From Candidatus Cloacimonadota bacterium (GTDB lineage Bacteria; Cloacimonadota; Cloacimonadia; Cloacimonadales; TCS61): a stretch of 41,787 bases of DNA. The position numbers were made by a program, and so were the translations under genes. The notes under the pieces were generated by a model. The model worked only from the letters and a program-made list of their open reading frames with translations, made no database searches and was not told the DNA's origin. Location: positions 1 through 41,787 of the forward strand of contig JAFGRJ010000008.1 in NCBI GenBank assembly GCA_016935235.1, written 5' to 3'. The stretch's first letter is position 1. Every line of letters starts with the position of its first letter. Shown piece after piece: positions 7,921-16,274 of the stretch.

Positions 7921-8554
7921 GCTGGATTGCTTTCGACAGTATCTGGAATATCTTAAGTTATCAGGTATCAACGAAGTATTTATCAGTAAGGATAGCAGTG
8001 AACTACCGGTATTATCCGAGTTACAGAGCCGATATCAGAACTGCAGGAATTGCGTGCTGAACGAAAACAGAATCAAATTTGTCTATGGAGAGGGTAGTGA
8101 ACGGGCAAAACTTGTTTTGATTGGAGAAGGTCCTGGCCATGATGAGAATGTCACGGGTAGACCTTTCGTGGGCAGGGCTGGTCAACTCCTGACAAAAATG
8201 CTGCAGGCGATTCAGATCCGTCGGGAGGATGTTTATATAACCAACGTTGTCAAATGTCGTCCTCCCAATAATCGCAATCCCTTCCCCGACGAGATTAAAG
8301 CCTGTTTACCTTATCTTGATGAACAGCTGGCAATAATCAAGCCCGACTTTCTTCTTCTTCTGGGTAAAGTGGCAGCTTCCGCGCTGCTGAATATGAAACT
8401 GACCCTGGCCGAATTCCGGGAGAACACCCACCAGTATAAGGGTATCAAGACCTATGTCACCTATCATCCTTCGGCGCTGCTGAGAAATCCGGGCTGGAAA
8501 AAATTTGCCTGGATCGATCTGCAGAAATTAAGAGATGATTATAATAGTATTTAG
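7910..8554 (+). CDS. Uracil-DNA glycosylase, family 4 (Fe-S type)
   Basis: Excises uracil from DNA. The family marks are clear: cysteines in QNCRNCVL and later in VVKCRPP and IKACLPYL supply four likely ligands for a 4Fe-4S cluster. The active-site motif GEGPGHDENVTGRPFVGRAG is followed by the C-terminal YHPSALLRNP. The start is uncertain. TTG at 7910 has a GAGGAAG ribosome binding site and overlaps rpoZ by 11 bases, giving 214 residues; an in-frame ATG at 7865 would add 15 residues deep inside rpoZ and has no clear binding site. Neighbours include dnaB, so a shared DNA-maintenance transcript is plausible. Confidence 0.93.
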   Translation: MNRELDCFRQYLEYLKLSGINEVFISKDSSELPVLSELQSRYQNCRNCVLNENRIKFVYGEGSERAKLVLIGEGPGHDENVTGRPFVGRAGQLLTKMLQAIQIRREDVYITNVVKCRPPNNRNPFPDEIKACLPYLDEQLAIIKPDFLLLLGKVAASALLNMKLTLAEFRENTHQYKGIKTYVTYHPSALLRNPGWKKFAWIDLQKLRDDYNSI

Positions 8555-8562
8555 GATCGGGA

Positions 8563-9960
8563 ATGGCTGAAAACATAATAAAACAAATGCCTTGCGATCT
8601 TAATGCCGAAGCCGCTGTACTGTCAGCCATGATGATTGACAACTATGTCCTGGCCCGGGCTGTGGAAAAACTGGACGAAGAACATTTCTATCGGGAATCG
8701 CATAAAATAATTTTTCGCACTATCAAGGAGCTTTTTGATGAAAACATCGAAATCGACCTTATTACTCTCATTGACCGCCTGAAGCAGAAAAAAGTGCTTG
8801 AAAGGGTGGGGGGAGAGGTCTTTATCCAAGAATTATCGGATATGGTGCTCAGCGGTGCCAATATAGATTATCATGCTAATATCGTTCTGGGTAAAGCTTT
8901 ATTGCGGCAGCTGATCATGTCTTCCAATAAAATAATCGAGGAATGCTACAGTTTTTCTCAGGATGAACATGAATTCAGCAAACAGGATTCCTTCCTTACC
9001 GTGGAAAACATTGTCGACAATGCAGAGCAGGAAATATTCAAGATAGCAGAGAGACCTGGGGCCAAGACATTTGTCAGAGTCAATGAGATTCTGCCCAAAA
9101 CCTTAAAGAACATCGAAGATATTGCAACTTCCAAAAAAAGTATTGTTGGAATTCCGAGCGGATTCACTGATCTGGACAAGATTCTGGGTGGCTTTCGCCC
9201 TGGTCAGTTCGTTGTCGTGGCAGCTCGTCCCTCCATGGGGAAAAGTTCTTTTGCCCTGAATGTAGCATTGAATGCAGCTTGGGATCATGATAAAAAAGTG
9301 GGCATCTTTACAATGGAAATGGAAAATGAAGAATGCCTGATGCGTATTTTAAGCTCAGCAACCCGCAAACTGGGTTTTGATAAAGCTGTTAGCATGGATA
9401 CAATGCTGAAAGGTCACGGGATGGATGAGAAAAAGATTCTGACCCTGACGGAACTGGCGGAAAGATTATCAGAAAAGAGTATTTACATAGATGATTCGGG
9501 AGCTAACACCATGCTTGACATCAGAGCTAAGACCAGAAGGTTGAAAGCCCAGATTCATGGTTTGGATCTGGTTATCATAGATTACATTCAGCTGATGACG
9601 TCAAAGGGCAGAAAAGAGAACAGACAGCAGGAAATCGCCGATATCTCACGATCCCTGAAGGTGCTCTCCAAAGAGCTTGATATTCCCATCATGGCTCTGT
9701 CCCAGTTGAATAGAGCCGTAGAGGGCAGGAATCCCCCCATACCAATGCTGGCTGACCTGCGTGAATCCGGAGCCATTGAACAGGATGCCGATATTGTAAT
9801 CTTCATCTACCGGGATGAAATATATAATAAGGACACCGAGGAGAAAGATCTTGCCCGGATAATTATCAGCAAGAACAGACACGGTCCCCTGGGCGATATT
9901 AAACTGAAATTCTTCAAAGAAACCACCACCTTTGATAATTATGCTGATTTTGAGATCTGA
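8563..9960 (+). CDS. dnaB: Replicative DNA helicase DnaB
   Basis: Hexameric 5'-3' helicase of the replication fork, 465 residues. The N-terminal DnaB domain (about 8-110) begins with MPCDLNAEAAVLSAMMID. The RecA-like motor has a Walker A ARPSMGKSSF at about 221-230 and a Walker B region LDLVIIDYIQLM. IMALSQLNRAVEGR and DLRESGAIEQDADIV are the usual downstream motifs. No intein is present. The 3' end overlaps the mlaE start by 20 bases. Confidence 0.97.
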   Translation: MAENIIKQMPCDLNAEAAVLSAMMIDNYVLARAVEKLDEEHFYRESHKIIFRTIKELFDENIEIDLITLIDRLKQKKVLERVGGEVFIQELSDMVLSGANIDYHANIVLGKALLRQLIMSSNKIIEECYSFSQDEHEFSKQDSFLTVENIVDNAEQEIFKIAERPGAKTFVRVNEILPKTLKNIEDIATSKKSIVGIPSGFTDLDKILGGFRPGQFVVVAARPSMGKSSFALNVALNAAWDHDKKVGIFTMEMENEECLMRILSSATRKLGFDKAVSMDTMLKGHGMDEKKILTLTELAERLSEKSIYIDDSGANTMLDIRAKTRRLKAQIHGLDLVIIDYIQLMTSKGRKENRQQEIADISRSLKVLSKELDIPIMALSQLNRAVEGRNPPIPMLADLRESGAIEQDADIVIFIYRDEIYNKDTEEKDLARIIISKNRHGPLGDIKLKFFKETTTFDNYADFEI

Positions 9961-10720
9961 TAAAAACTTTCTGACAAGGATTCTGGGCACAATAGGCGAA
10001 TTTATCATATTCAATTATGCAATTTTTACTCATCTTACCCGCATCAAAAAAAGATCTACGGAAATCCTGAGGCAAATGAAGCGTATCGGTTACGACTCTT
10101 TACTGCTGATTTCTGTTACTTCGGCATTTACCGGGCTGGTAACATCCGTTCAGGCTTCCTATCAAACCTCAGGGTATATTCCTAAAAGCCTTATTGGAGT
10201 ACTGGTGGGCAAATCCACCATGATTGAACTGGCACCGGTTTTAACAGCCCTGGTGCTATCAGGAAAAGTCGGAGCCTCCATTGCAGCTGAGATAGGAACG
10301 ATGAAGGTGAGTGAACAACTGGATGCCCTGGAAACCATGGCTATCGATCCTTACGATTATATCTACCTGCCACGTCTGTTGGCTGGCTTGCTGATGGTTC
10401 CGCTGTTGACGGTGTATTCCAATTTCATCGGTATATTTTCAGCCTTTTTCCTTTCTGTTTTCAAATACGGGATTAATGCTTACAGCTTCTTTACCAATAT
10501 GCGGGAACATTTCCTGGCTTCCGATCTCTGGGGAGGCTTGGTTAAGGCTTTATTTTTTGGTTTGATTATCACTTCCGTGGGTTGTTTTGCCGGCAGCAAG
10601 ACCAGGGGAGGGGCAGAAGGCGTAGGGAAGGTTGCAACCCTTACAGTGGTCTATTCTTCCATTCTTATCCTGATAACCGATTTCCTGGTGGCAGCTCTGC
10701 TTTTCGGAGAGATCAAATGA
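9941..10720 (+). CDS. mlaE: MlaE-family ABC transporter permease (lipid transport)
   Basis: Inner-membrane permease of the MlaE/TrgD family, which moves phospholipids between the membranes of didermic bacteria together with an MlaF ATPase and an MlaD substrate protein. The 259-residue protein has about five membrane helices and the conserved stretches MKRIGYDSLLL, ELAPVLTALVLSGKVGASIAAE and SEQLDALETMAIDP. The ATG at 9941 is preferred; a TTG at 9932 is also in frame. No ATPase or MCE-domain gene is present here, although mla genes usually sit together, so partners must be elsewhere. The stop overlaps the next start as ATGA. Confidence 0.92.
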   Translation: MLILRSDKNFLTRILGTIGEFIIFNYAIFTHLTRIKKRSTEILRQMKRIGYDSLLLISVTSAFTGLVTSVQASYQTSGYIPKSLIGVLVGKSTMIELAPVLTALVLSGKVGASIAAEIGTMKVSEQLDALETMAIDPYDYIYLPRLLAGLLMVPLLTVYSNFIGIFSAFFLSVFKYGINAYSFFTNMREHFLASDLWGGLVKALFFGLIITSVGCFAGSKTRGGAEGVGKVATLTVVYSSILILITDFLVAALLFGEIK

Positions 10721-11742
10721 AATTTTTATCGATAGTGATGGTCTCTTTTTTCCTTTTTTCCTGTGCAAGAAAAGAACATCGGGTTCAAGTCTCCCAACAG
10801 AATAAACTTCTAATCTATGCCACGAACAACTGCTTATGTGAAGATGACTGGCAGAAGCAGCTCCAGCAGTATGCAATTGACCATAACTTCGTATTGGACT
10901 TCCGTTTCTTTTCCAGTGGTAGCCAGATGCTGGATTATTATCTTAATGAAAGGGATTCCCTGGAAATTGTCGATATACTACTAGGTCTTGATAACACCAA
11001 CCTTTCCGATATTCAGAGTGCAAACATTCTCAGGAGCTATAAACCTTTTTCCTACTCGGCATTGCATAAGAGCATATTGATAGATAAGAACAATCATTTT
11101 CTACCGCTGGCTTACAGCTATCTGGCTTTTCTATACGACAGTAACGAACTTGTCAATCCTCCCGTTACTTTCGGAGAAATGCAGGATGGCATCTGGAAAA
11201 AGAAAATCATCATTCTCGATCCGACTACTTCCGGACTTGGCAGATCCATGTTGTACTGGTCGCTGGCAGCCTTTGGCGAGAATGGTTATGGTCACTTCTG
11301 GCGGAGTATCAAGGAAAATGTGTTTGCTATCTGTAATAATTTTGATGAGGCTTATTCCATGTTCCTGGCCCATGAAGCTCCCCTGGTAATCGCCTGGTCT
11401 ACAACGCCTGTGTATCATCAGCGGATAAAGGGTTCTGATAAAATAAAGGCTATTATCCCCCGCGAAGGTGGTTATATGTATATCCAGGGTATGGGTATCT
11501 GTTGTGATTCCCCCAATCCGGAGTTGGCAGAAAGATTGATAGATTTTCTCGTTTCCAGGGATTTTCAGGTTCATATTCCCTTTAATAAGTGGATGTATCC
11601 GGCTAATACCCAGGTTAAATTGCCACCTGAATTTGAATCGGCAGTTCAACCCATTAAAGATCTCACCGAAGAACTTACCCCCAAGATAATTCAGCGGAGG
11701 CACAAACACTGGCTTGAAAGATGGCTGCAGATAATGCACTGA
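10717..11742 (+). CDS. thiB: ThiB-like thiamine/thiamine-phosphate-binding lipoprotein
   Basis: Substrate-binding component of a thiamine-type ABC importer, 341 residues. The N-terminus is a lipoprotein signal, MKFLSIVMVSFFLFSC, with Cys16 as the likely lipidation site. Many ThiB landmarks are present: LLGLDNTNLSD, LAYSYLAFLYDSNELVNPP, LDPTTSGLG, WSTTPVYH and the C-terminal FNKWMYPANTQVKLPPEFE. The start at 10717 overlaps the mlaE stop as ATGA and puts the signal peptide at the N-terminus; an upstream frame from 10582 lies inside mlaE and is not used. No ThiP or ThiQ gene follows. Ligand identity (thiamine, thiamine phosphate or a precursor) cannot be told from sequence. Confidence 0.85.
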   Translation: MKFLSIVMVSFFLFSCARKEHRVQVSQQNKLLIYATNNCLCEDDWQKQLQQYAIDHNFVLDFRFFSSGSQMLDYYLNERDSLEIVDILLGLDNTNLSDIQSANILRSYKPFSYSALHKSILIDKNNHFLPLAYSYLAFLYDSNELVNPPVTFGEMQDGIWKKKIIILDPTTSGLGRSMLYWSLAAFGENGYGHFWRSIKENVFAICNNFDEAYSMFLAHEAPLVIAWSTTPVYHQRIKGSDKIKAIIPREGGYMYIQGMGICCDSPNPELAERLIDFLVSRDFQVHIPFNKWMYPANTQVKLPPEFESAVQPIKDLTEELTPKIIQRRHKHWLERWLQIMH

Positions 11743-12221
11743 TTAATCTTGGCGTGGCTCTCTACCAGCCGGAAATACCAGCGAATACGGGAAATATCGG
11801 CAGATTGTGTCTGGGTGTTGGTTCCGAATTGCACATCATCAAGCCAATGCGTTTTCTCTGTAACGACAAATACCTGAAAAGAGCTGGACTTGATTACTGG
11901 AGTAAAATGAATGTCATCTACCATGATGGCCTGAATTCTTTTCTGGAAAAGGTAAAGGACAGAAATGTCTATTTCTATTCAACCAGAGGGACGCGATTGT
12001 ACAGTGATGTTAGATACCTGCAGGGGGATTTAATGGTTTTCGGTCCTGAAAGCCGGGGATTACCCCGTGAGATTATTGAGGATTATTCTGATAGAGTTCT
12101 TTGTATTCCCATGAGATCCGAAGTCAGGTCTATCAATCTTGCTAACAGTGTGGCTATTGTTCTATATGAAGCCTGGCGCCAGTTGAATTTTTACAATGAT
12201 AAAAGGAGAAGTCATGCTTAA
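11721..12221 (+). CDS. trmL: tRNA (cytidine(34)-2'-O)-methyltransferase TrmL-like (SPOUT family)
   Basis: Methylates the 2'-hydroxyl of the wobble nucleotide in leucine tRNAs. The 166-residue length and motifs fit a minimal SPOUT enzyme with no extra domain: NLGVALYQPEIPANTGNIGR at the N-terminus, LMVFGPESRGLP in the knot, and SINLANSVAIVLYEA at the C-terminus. The start overlaps the end of the ThiB-like gene by 22 bases and its end overlaps dapA by 8 bases, so translation is probably coupled. Confidence 0.93.
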   Translation: MAADNALINLGVALYQPEIPANTGNIGRLCLGVGSELHIIKPMRFLCNDKYLKRAGLDYWSKMNVIYHDGLNSFLEKVKDRNVYFYSTRGTRLYSDVRYLQGDLMVFGPESRGLPREIIEDYSDRVLCIPMRSEVRSINLANSVAIVLYEAWRQLNFYNDKRRSHA

Positions 12222-13089
12222 AGGTTCCTATGTTGCCTTGGTTACTCCGTTCAATAATGGCGAAATAGATTATAATGCCTTTGAAATCCTGATGGATTTT
12301 CATCTGCAGAATAATACCGATGGCGTTCTTTTATGCGGGACCACAGGAGAAGCACCAGCACTTGCCAGTGATGAAAAGGAAAGATTCATCAGATACGGCA
12401 TGCAAAAATGCCGGGGTAAAGTTCCCGTCATGATGGGAACAGGGACAAACAACCTCTCTACAACAGTTTCACAGACCATTAAGGCTCAGGAGTGGGGTGT
12501 TGATTATGCTCTCGTTGTCACGCCCTATTATAATAAACCTACTCAGAAAGGTCTCCTGGAATATTATAAAGCCATTGCTGATCGGACCGATATTCCTCTG
12601 GTGATTTACAATGTTCCGGGAAGAACTGGTGTTAATATTAACAGCGAAACAGTATTGGAACTGGCTCATGGTTCCCGGAAAATTGTGGGTATTAAAGATG
12701 CAGGCGGTAACCTGATGCAAATTTCCCGCATCGTTAAGGAGGCTCCCTCTGATTTTGCCGTAATGTCCGGTGAGGATGCTCTTAATTTGCCCATCATGAG
12801 CTGTGGGGGTAAAGGAGCGATTTCAGTTACGGCTAATATCGTCCCGCAATTGATGCACAATCTTATTCAGAAATGCCTGGAAGGATCCTACAGTGAATCT
12901 CTGCATATTCATCTGCAACTACTGGATCTCAACGAAGCCATGTTCTACGAAACCAATCCCATCCCGGTTAAAGAAGCTTTACATATGATGAACTTGATAA
13001 AACTCGAGTTCCGTTCTCCCCTGTGCCCCTTGCTGGAACGGAACAGGAAGTTGCTGAAACAGGTTTTACAGAAATATGAATTAATCTAG
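12214..13089 (+). CDS. dapA: 4-hydroxy-tetrahydrodipicolinate synthase
   Basis: Condenses pyruvate with aspartate semialdehyde, the first committed step to diaminopimelate and lysine. The protein has 291 residues, forming a TIM barrel. Key elements are LCGTTGEAPAL (substrate phosphate/backbone loop), YNVPGRTGVNI with the proton-relay Tyr, and VGIKDAGGNL with the Schiff-base Lys. The start at 12214 is preceded by AAGGAGA. A longer frame from 12196 is inside trmL and is not needed. Diaminopimelate supply fits with the division and cell-wall genes elsewhere in the window. Confidence 0.97.
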   Translation: MLKGSYVALVTPFNNGEIDYNAFEILMDFHLQNNTDGVLLCGTTGEAPALASDEKERFIRYGMQKCRGKVPVMMGTGTNNLSTTVSQTIKAQEWGVDYALVVTPYYNKPTQKGLLEYYKAIADRTDIPLVIYNVPGRTGVNINSETVLELAHGSRKIVGIKDAGGNLMQISRIVKEAPSDFAVMSGEDALNLPIMSCGGKGAISVTANIVPQLMHNLIQKCLEGSYSESLHIHLQLLDLNEAMFYETNPIPVKEALHMMNLIKLEFRSPLCPLLERNRKLLKQVLQKYELI

Positions 13090-13096
13090 GTCTACC

Positions 13097-13471
13097 TTGA
13101 ACGTTAAAAGAGAAAACCAGCACCTTATTATTTGTCCCGATACCAAGCAGTTCACCGATCTGGTGGTCTGTGCAGCGAATTGTGGGCATAAGTGTTCCAA
13201 GTATAGGAGTTTCATTACCTACGAAATGCTGCTGGATTACGTTGAAAAACACCCTGAATATATGATTATAGGAGAAATTATGCCAACTCAAAAAACCAGT
13301 CCGAAGGATGTAAACAAATACTGGATAGTCAGCAAGGATAATACTCTTCAGGAAGTCAGTGAAGATGAGATCATGAAGAATCCTCAGAATTATCTCGATA
13401 AACAGATCTGGCAGAAACCACCTTACAGGTTCGAGATTATAGTTACCCTGAGAAGAATAAAAGCTGACTGA
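13097..13471 (+). CDS. Hypothetical protein with a Cys cluster
   Basis: Not recognised. The 124-residue product is charged and soluble, with no signal peptide or membrane helix. A cysteine group near the N-terminus (CPDTKQFTDLVVCAANCGHKC) is spaced C-x10-C-x3-C-x3-C and could bind zinc or an Fe-S cluster. The start is TTG at 13097, with a weak AGG site upstream. It follows dapA by 7 bases and is the last gene of the run; its stop is 4 bases from the end of the convergent VanZ-like gene, and no terminator hairpin is visible between them. Confidence 0.7.
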   Translation: MNVKRENQHLIICPDTKQFTDLVVCAANCGHKCSKYRSFITYEMLLDYVEKHPEYMIIGEIMPTQKTSPKDVNKYWIVSKDNTLQEVSEDEIMKNPQNYLDKQIWQKPPYRFEIIVTLRRIKAD

Positions 13472-13475
13472 TGCC

Positions 13476-13862
13476 TTATCCTTCCCGGGGCAGATGCTGT
13501 TTTTGCAGTAACTCTTTCCGGAAGAGGATGATAGCAGCAAAAAAACCGATAACATCTGCTATTACATCAAGCAAGGAAAATGATCGTCCCGGGATAGGAA
13601 TTTGATGAAGCTCGTCCAGAAAAGGTAAAATCAAAAGTAGAATAATCAGGACACGCAAGGTTCCTCTTCCCTGTTTATCCTTATTCATCCTGATATACAG
13701 GACAGTAAATACAAAATACAGTATTATATGATACAATTTATCTATATTCAATAACCGATCTGGCGCAGTATTTAATTCAGGGATAGAGGTCATTGTAAAC
13801 ATAATGGCTGTCCAGATTACAAAAAGAATCCGGTATGTCTTTGTCTGAATCCTAATCTTCAT
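13476..13862 (-). CDS. VanZ-like family membrane protein
   Basis: Small integral membrane protein of 128 residues with about four helices. The VanZ-like signature is present: DKLYHIILYFVF in the first half and DELHQIPIPGRSFSLLDVIA in the second. VanZ itself raises resistance to teicoplanin, but most family members have unknown envelope functions. It overlaps the upstream DUF3108-like gene by 11 bases and is the last gene in the pgpH-ybeY-CNNM transcript. The exact role is not known. Confidence 0.85.
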   Translation of the reverse strand: MKIRIQTKTYRILFVIWTAIMFTMTSIPELNTAPDRLLNIDKLYHIILYFVFTVLYIRMNKDKQGRGTLRVLIILLLILPFLDELHQIPIPGRSFSLLDVIADVIGFFAAIILFRKELLQKQHLPREG

Positions 13863-14586
13863 GACTCTCGAGAACCCATGTGACAGGGAAGGGCTTCATA
13901 TAAAACTTGGCTTTGAGCGGTAGCCTCCGCTCATCGCTAGTAAACCAGAAATGCAGGGATATTTCTTCATCTACCAGATTGTTGGTCAGCATATCAGTGC
14001 GTTCGGACTCTTTATTGTCTATCCTGCGGAAGTCTATTTTTATTCTGTCGCAGGATATCTTCCCCAGGGGAGATCTTATATATTCTGTTCCGATCCTTGA
14101 GAAACTGCATTTCCAGATGACATTATTGGCATCTATCCATATCTTGCCGGAATCACTGCTGGCCTGGAAACGGAGATAATAGAGGGCACTGAAAAAATCT
14201 CTTGTTTCCGGCTGGAGATGGTAAGAAGTATTTATTCTCCTGTCCAGATTACTGATAAGGAATGCCAGTCCATTTTCCTGATCGTAAATCGTTACCCTGT
14301 CTTCCTGATAATCTTTTTGGTCTATCTTCTTCATATATTCGAGAGGTATGTAGTTATCAGCATAACGGATCCGGTAGAAGTTATTCATCTTGGCAGCCAG
14401 ACTGGCCAGAGAGGTCGATTTTGCTCTGATGGACAGAATATTATCCTGATTTGTCATCTCTACCAACACCACCTTTATCCCGAGATAGCGGATGGAAAGC
14501 TGCAGTGTTTCGGCAGAGAGATTAAAGATTAATAAAAAAAATATGTATAGAGGAGATAATCTAATCAGTTTCAGAAGGTTTTTCAA
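13852..14586 (-). CDS. Exported DUF3108-like protein
   Basis: Predicted periplasmic or surface protein of about 244 residues. A signal peptide is visible near the N-terminus (LSPLYIFFLLIFNLSAE, likely cut after LSA). The body is beta-rich, and its end FWFTSDERRLPLKAKFYMK resembles the DUF3108 family, whose members are exported proteins of unknown function in Gram-negative bacteria. The start is uncertain: TTG at 14586 fits the signal peptide and lies just inside the 3' end of the CNNM gene; an in-frame ATG at 14625 would add 13 residues that do not look like a signal. Family assignment is from memory of the pattern. Confidence 0.65.
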   Translation of the reverse strand: MKNLLKLIRLSPLYIFFLLIFNLSAETLQLSIRYLGIKVVLVEMTNQDNILSIRAKSTSLASLAAKMNNFYRIRYADNYIPLEYMKKIDQKDYQEDRVTIYDQENGLAFLISNLDRRINTSYHLQPETRDFFSALYYLRFQASSDSGKIWIDANNVIWKCSFSRIGTEYIRSPLGKISCDRIKIDFRRIDNKESERTDMLTNNLVDEEISLHFWFTSDERRLPLKAKFYMKPFPVTWVLESHED

Positions 14587-15832
14587 GTAGACGGACCTTA
14601 ACGTAGTTGATTCTCTGACCATCAATGTTGGTTACAGTGAATTCAATCCTGTTCTCGAAAGTGTATTTGTCATTCATCACCGGGACTCTATTCAGTTTAT
14701 CATAAAGGAACTCAGCCAGATTGTCGTACTGTTCAGCATCCAATTTCAATTTGAATTCTCGGTTAAGTTCCGGAATGGTAAGCATGCCACTCACCAGAAA
14801 TTCACGATCTGATAAAGCAGATAACATCGGTTTTTCCGTATCGTACTCATCCTGAATTTCACCGACAAGCTCTTCCAGGATATCTTCCAGGGTTATCAGC
14901 CCGGATGTGCCTCCATACTCATCTACCACGACAGCTATCTGAATCTTCTTGGTCTTGAATTGGTTGAGCAGATTCTGGATCTTGACATTTTCCGTGACAA
15001 ACAGACATGGTCGCAGCAATGAGTTGATGGTCTTTTTTTCAGGTTGCAGGATAACATCTTTTGCATAGACAATACCGATTATATTGTCGATATTTTTCTT
15101 GTATATCGGTATCTTGGAATGGCCGGACTCAATGATGATCTTGATTAACTTTTTCAATCCTTCTGAATTCTCTAGGGCTACAATATCCACTCGCGGAATC
15201 ATTATATCTTTTGCCAGGATGGAGGAAAACCTGAAAATACTGGCAATGATTCTCTTTTCAGTTTCCTCCAGCGATGTCTCTGTAGCCTTGGAATTAATCA
15301 GGTTCTTGAAATCTTCGGAAGTAAGGTTGGAATTCGAACTGCTCTGGCTGGCAGGTGAAAATAGAGAACTGATGAAATCGAGTATCTTAATTAATGGCCA
15401 GAGTAAAATATTTATCAGAACCAGAAAAAAACTGGAAAAGTGAGCTACTTTCTCCGGTGAGGAATAGGCAAAAAGCTTTGGCGTTATCTCACCGAAAATC
15501 AGCAGGATGATCGTCATCAGGATAATCTCCATGAACATTACCAGCGGTGTTGCCTTTGCTTGCCAGATATTCTCCGTAAGTTTGATGACGATTATGGCTG
15601 CCATGGAAGATGCTGCCACATTGACCAGCGTATTTCCCAGTAATATTATTATGAGCAGTTCGCGGGGTTTCCGCAGCAGTCGGAAAATTCGTCGGGAGCT
15701 CCTTGAATTAAGCTTCTCGAGTTTCTTTAACTGAATCTTGTTCAGAGAAAAGAAAGCAGTCTCCGAACTTGAAAAGAAGGCTGATAAAATAAGAAATCCA
15801 ATAATCGAGAGTAATAAAAAACTAAGGGCCAT
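14561..15832 (-). CDS. CNNM/CorC-type transporter with DUF21, CBS pair and CorC_HlyC domains
   Basis: Membrane protein of 423 residues, family linked to Mg2+/Co2+ or Na+-coupled Mg2+ efflux. The N-terminal DUF21 (CNNM) domain (about 1-190) has membrane helices and starts with SAFFSSSETAFFSL, the conserved family signature. Two CBS domains (about 205-325) contain MIPRVDIVAL and VVVDEYGGTSGLITLEDILEELVGEI. The last third is the CorC_HlyC transporter-associated domain. It overlaps ybeY by 11 bases; ybeY next to corC-type genes is widely conserved. Confidence 0.94.
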   Translation of the reverse strand: MALSFLLLSIIGFLILSAFFSSSETAFFSLNKIQLKKLEKLNSRSSRRIFRLLRKPRELLIIILLGNTLVNVAASSMAAIIVIKLTENIWQAKATPLVMFMEIILMTIILLIFGEITPKLFAYSSPEKVAHFSSFFLVLINILLWPLIKILDFISSLFSPASQSSSNSNLTSEDFKNLINSKATETSLEETEKRIIASIFRFSSILAKDIMIPRVDIVALENSEGLKKLIKIIIESGHSKIPIYKKNIDNIIGIVYAKDVILQPEKKTINSLLRPCLFVTENVKIQNLLNQFKTKKIQIAVVVDEYGGTSGLITLEDILEELVGEIQDEYDTEKPMLSALSDREFLVSGMLTIPELNREFKLKLDAEQYDNLAEFLYDKLNRVPVMNDKYTFENRIEFTVTNIDGQRINYVKVRLLEKPSETD

Positions 15833-16274
15833 TATTGATCCTGTGTTCCTTGATACCGTTTAGATAAAGTGTCTGTTTTGTATACATCTCTTTTTCTCTT
15901 GTTTCTGAGAAATGATCATACCCGAGGAGATGCAGAAGACCGTGCAGAAACAACAACTGCAATTCTTCTTCCAGGCTGTTTTTCCCCATTTGTTCAGCAG
16001 CTCTATCAACGGCTATTATTATATCCCCCAGAAAGGGAAGAACATCCTGATCCGCTGGAAATGCGATAACATCAGTTTCGCTGTCTCTACCCAGATATTT
16101 TCTGTTCAAATTTCTTATCGTGTTCCCTTCTGTCAATTTTAAACTGACCCAGGCAGAATCATTCAGGTTTTCTTTCTCCTGTACTGCAGTCCAGACCTGG
16201 AGAAAAATGCCGGGATCTATTTGATAATTGCTGTCATTGGTCAGGTCGATGGGATTATTTTTCCGGGTATTCAA
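15822..16274 (-). CDS. ybeY: Endoribonuclease YbeY (rRNA maturation factor)
   Basis: Zinc-dependent endoribonuclease acting in 16S rRNA 3' processing and ribosome quality control. The 150-residue product carries the signature HGLLHLLGYDH with its three metal-binding histidines near the C-terminus, and SETDVIAFPAD in the middle. The start lies 20 bases inside the 3' end of pgpH, and the stop overlaps the CNNM gene, so this is a coupled three-gene cassette. Confidence 0.96.
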   Translation of the reverse strand: MNTRKNNPIDLTNDSNYQIDPGIFLQVWTAVQEKENLNDSAWVSLKLTEGNTIRNLNRKYLGRDSETDVIAFPADQDVLPFLGDIIIAVDRAAEQMGKNSLEEELQLLFLHGLLHLLGYDHFSETREKEMYTKQTLYLNGIKEHRINNGP

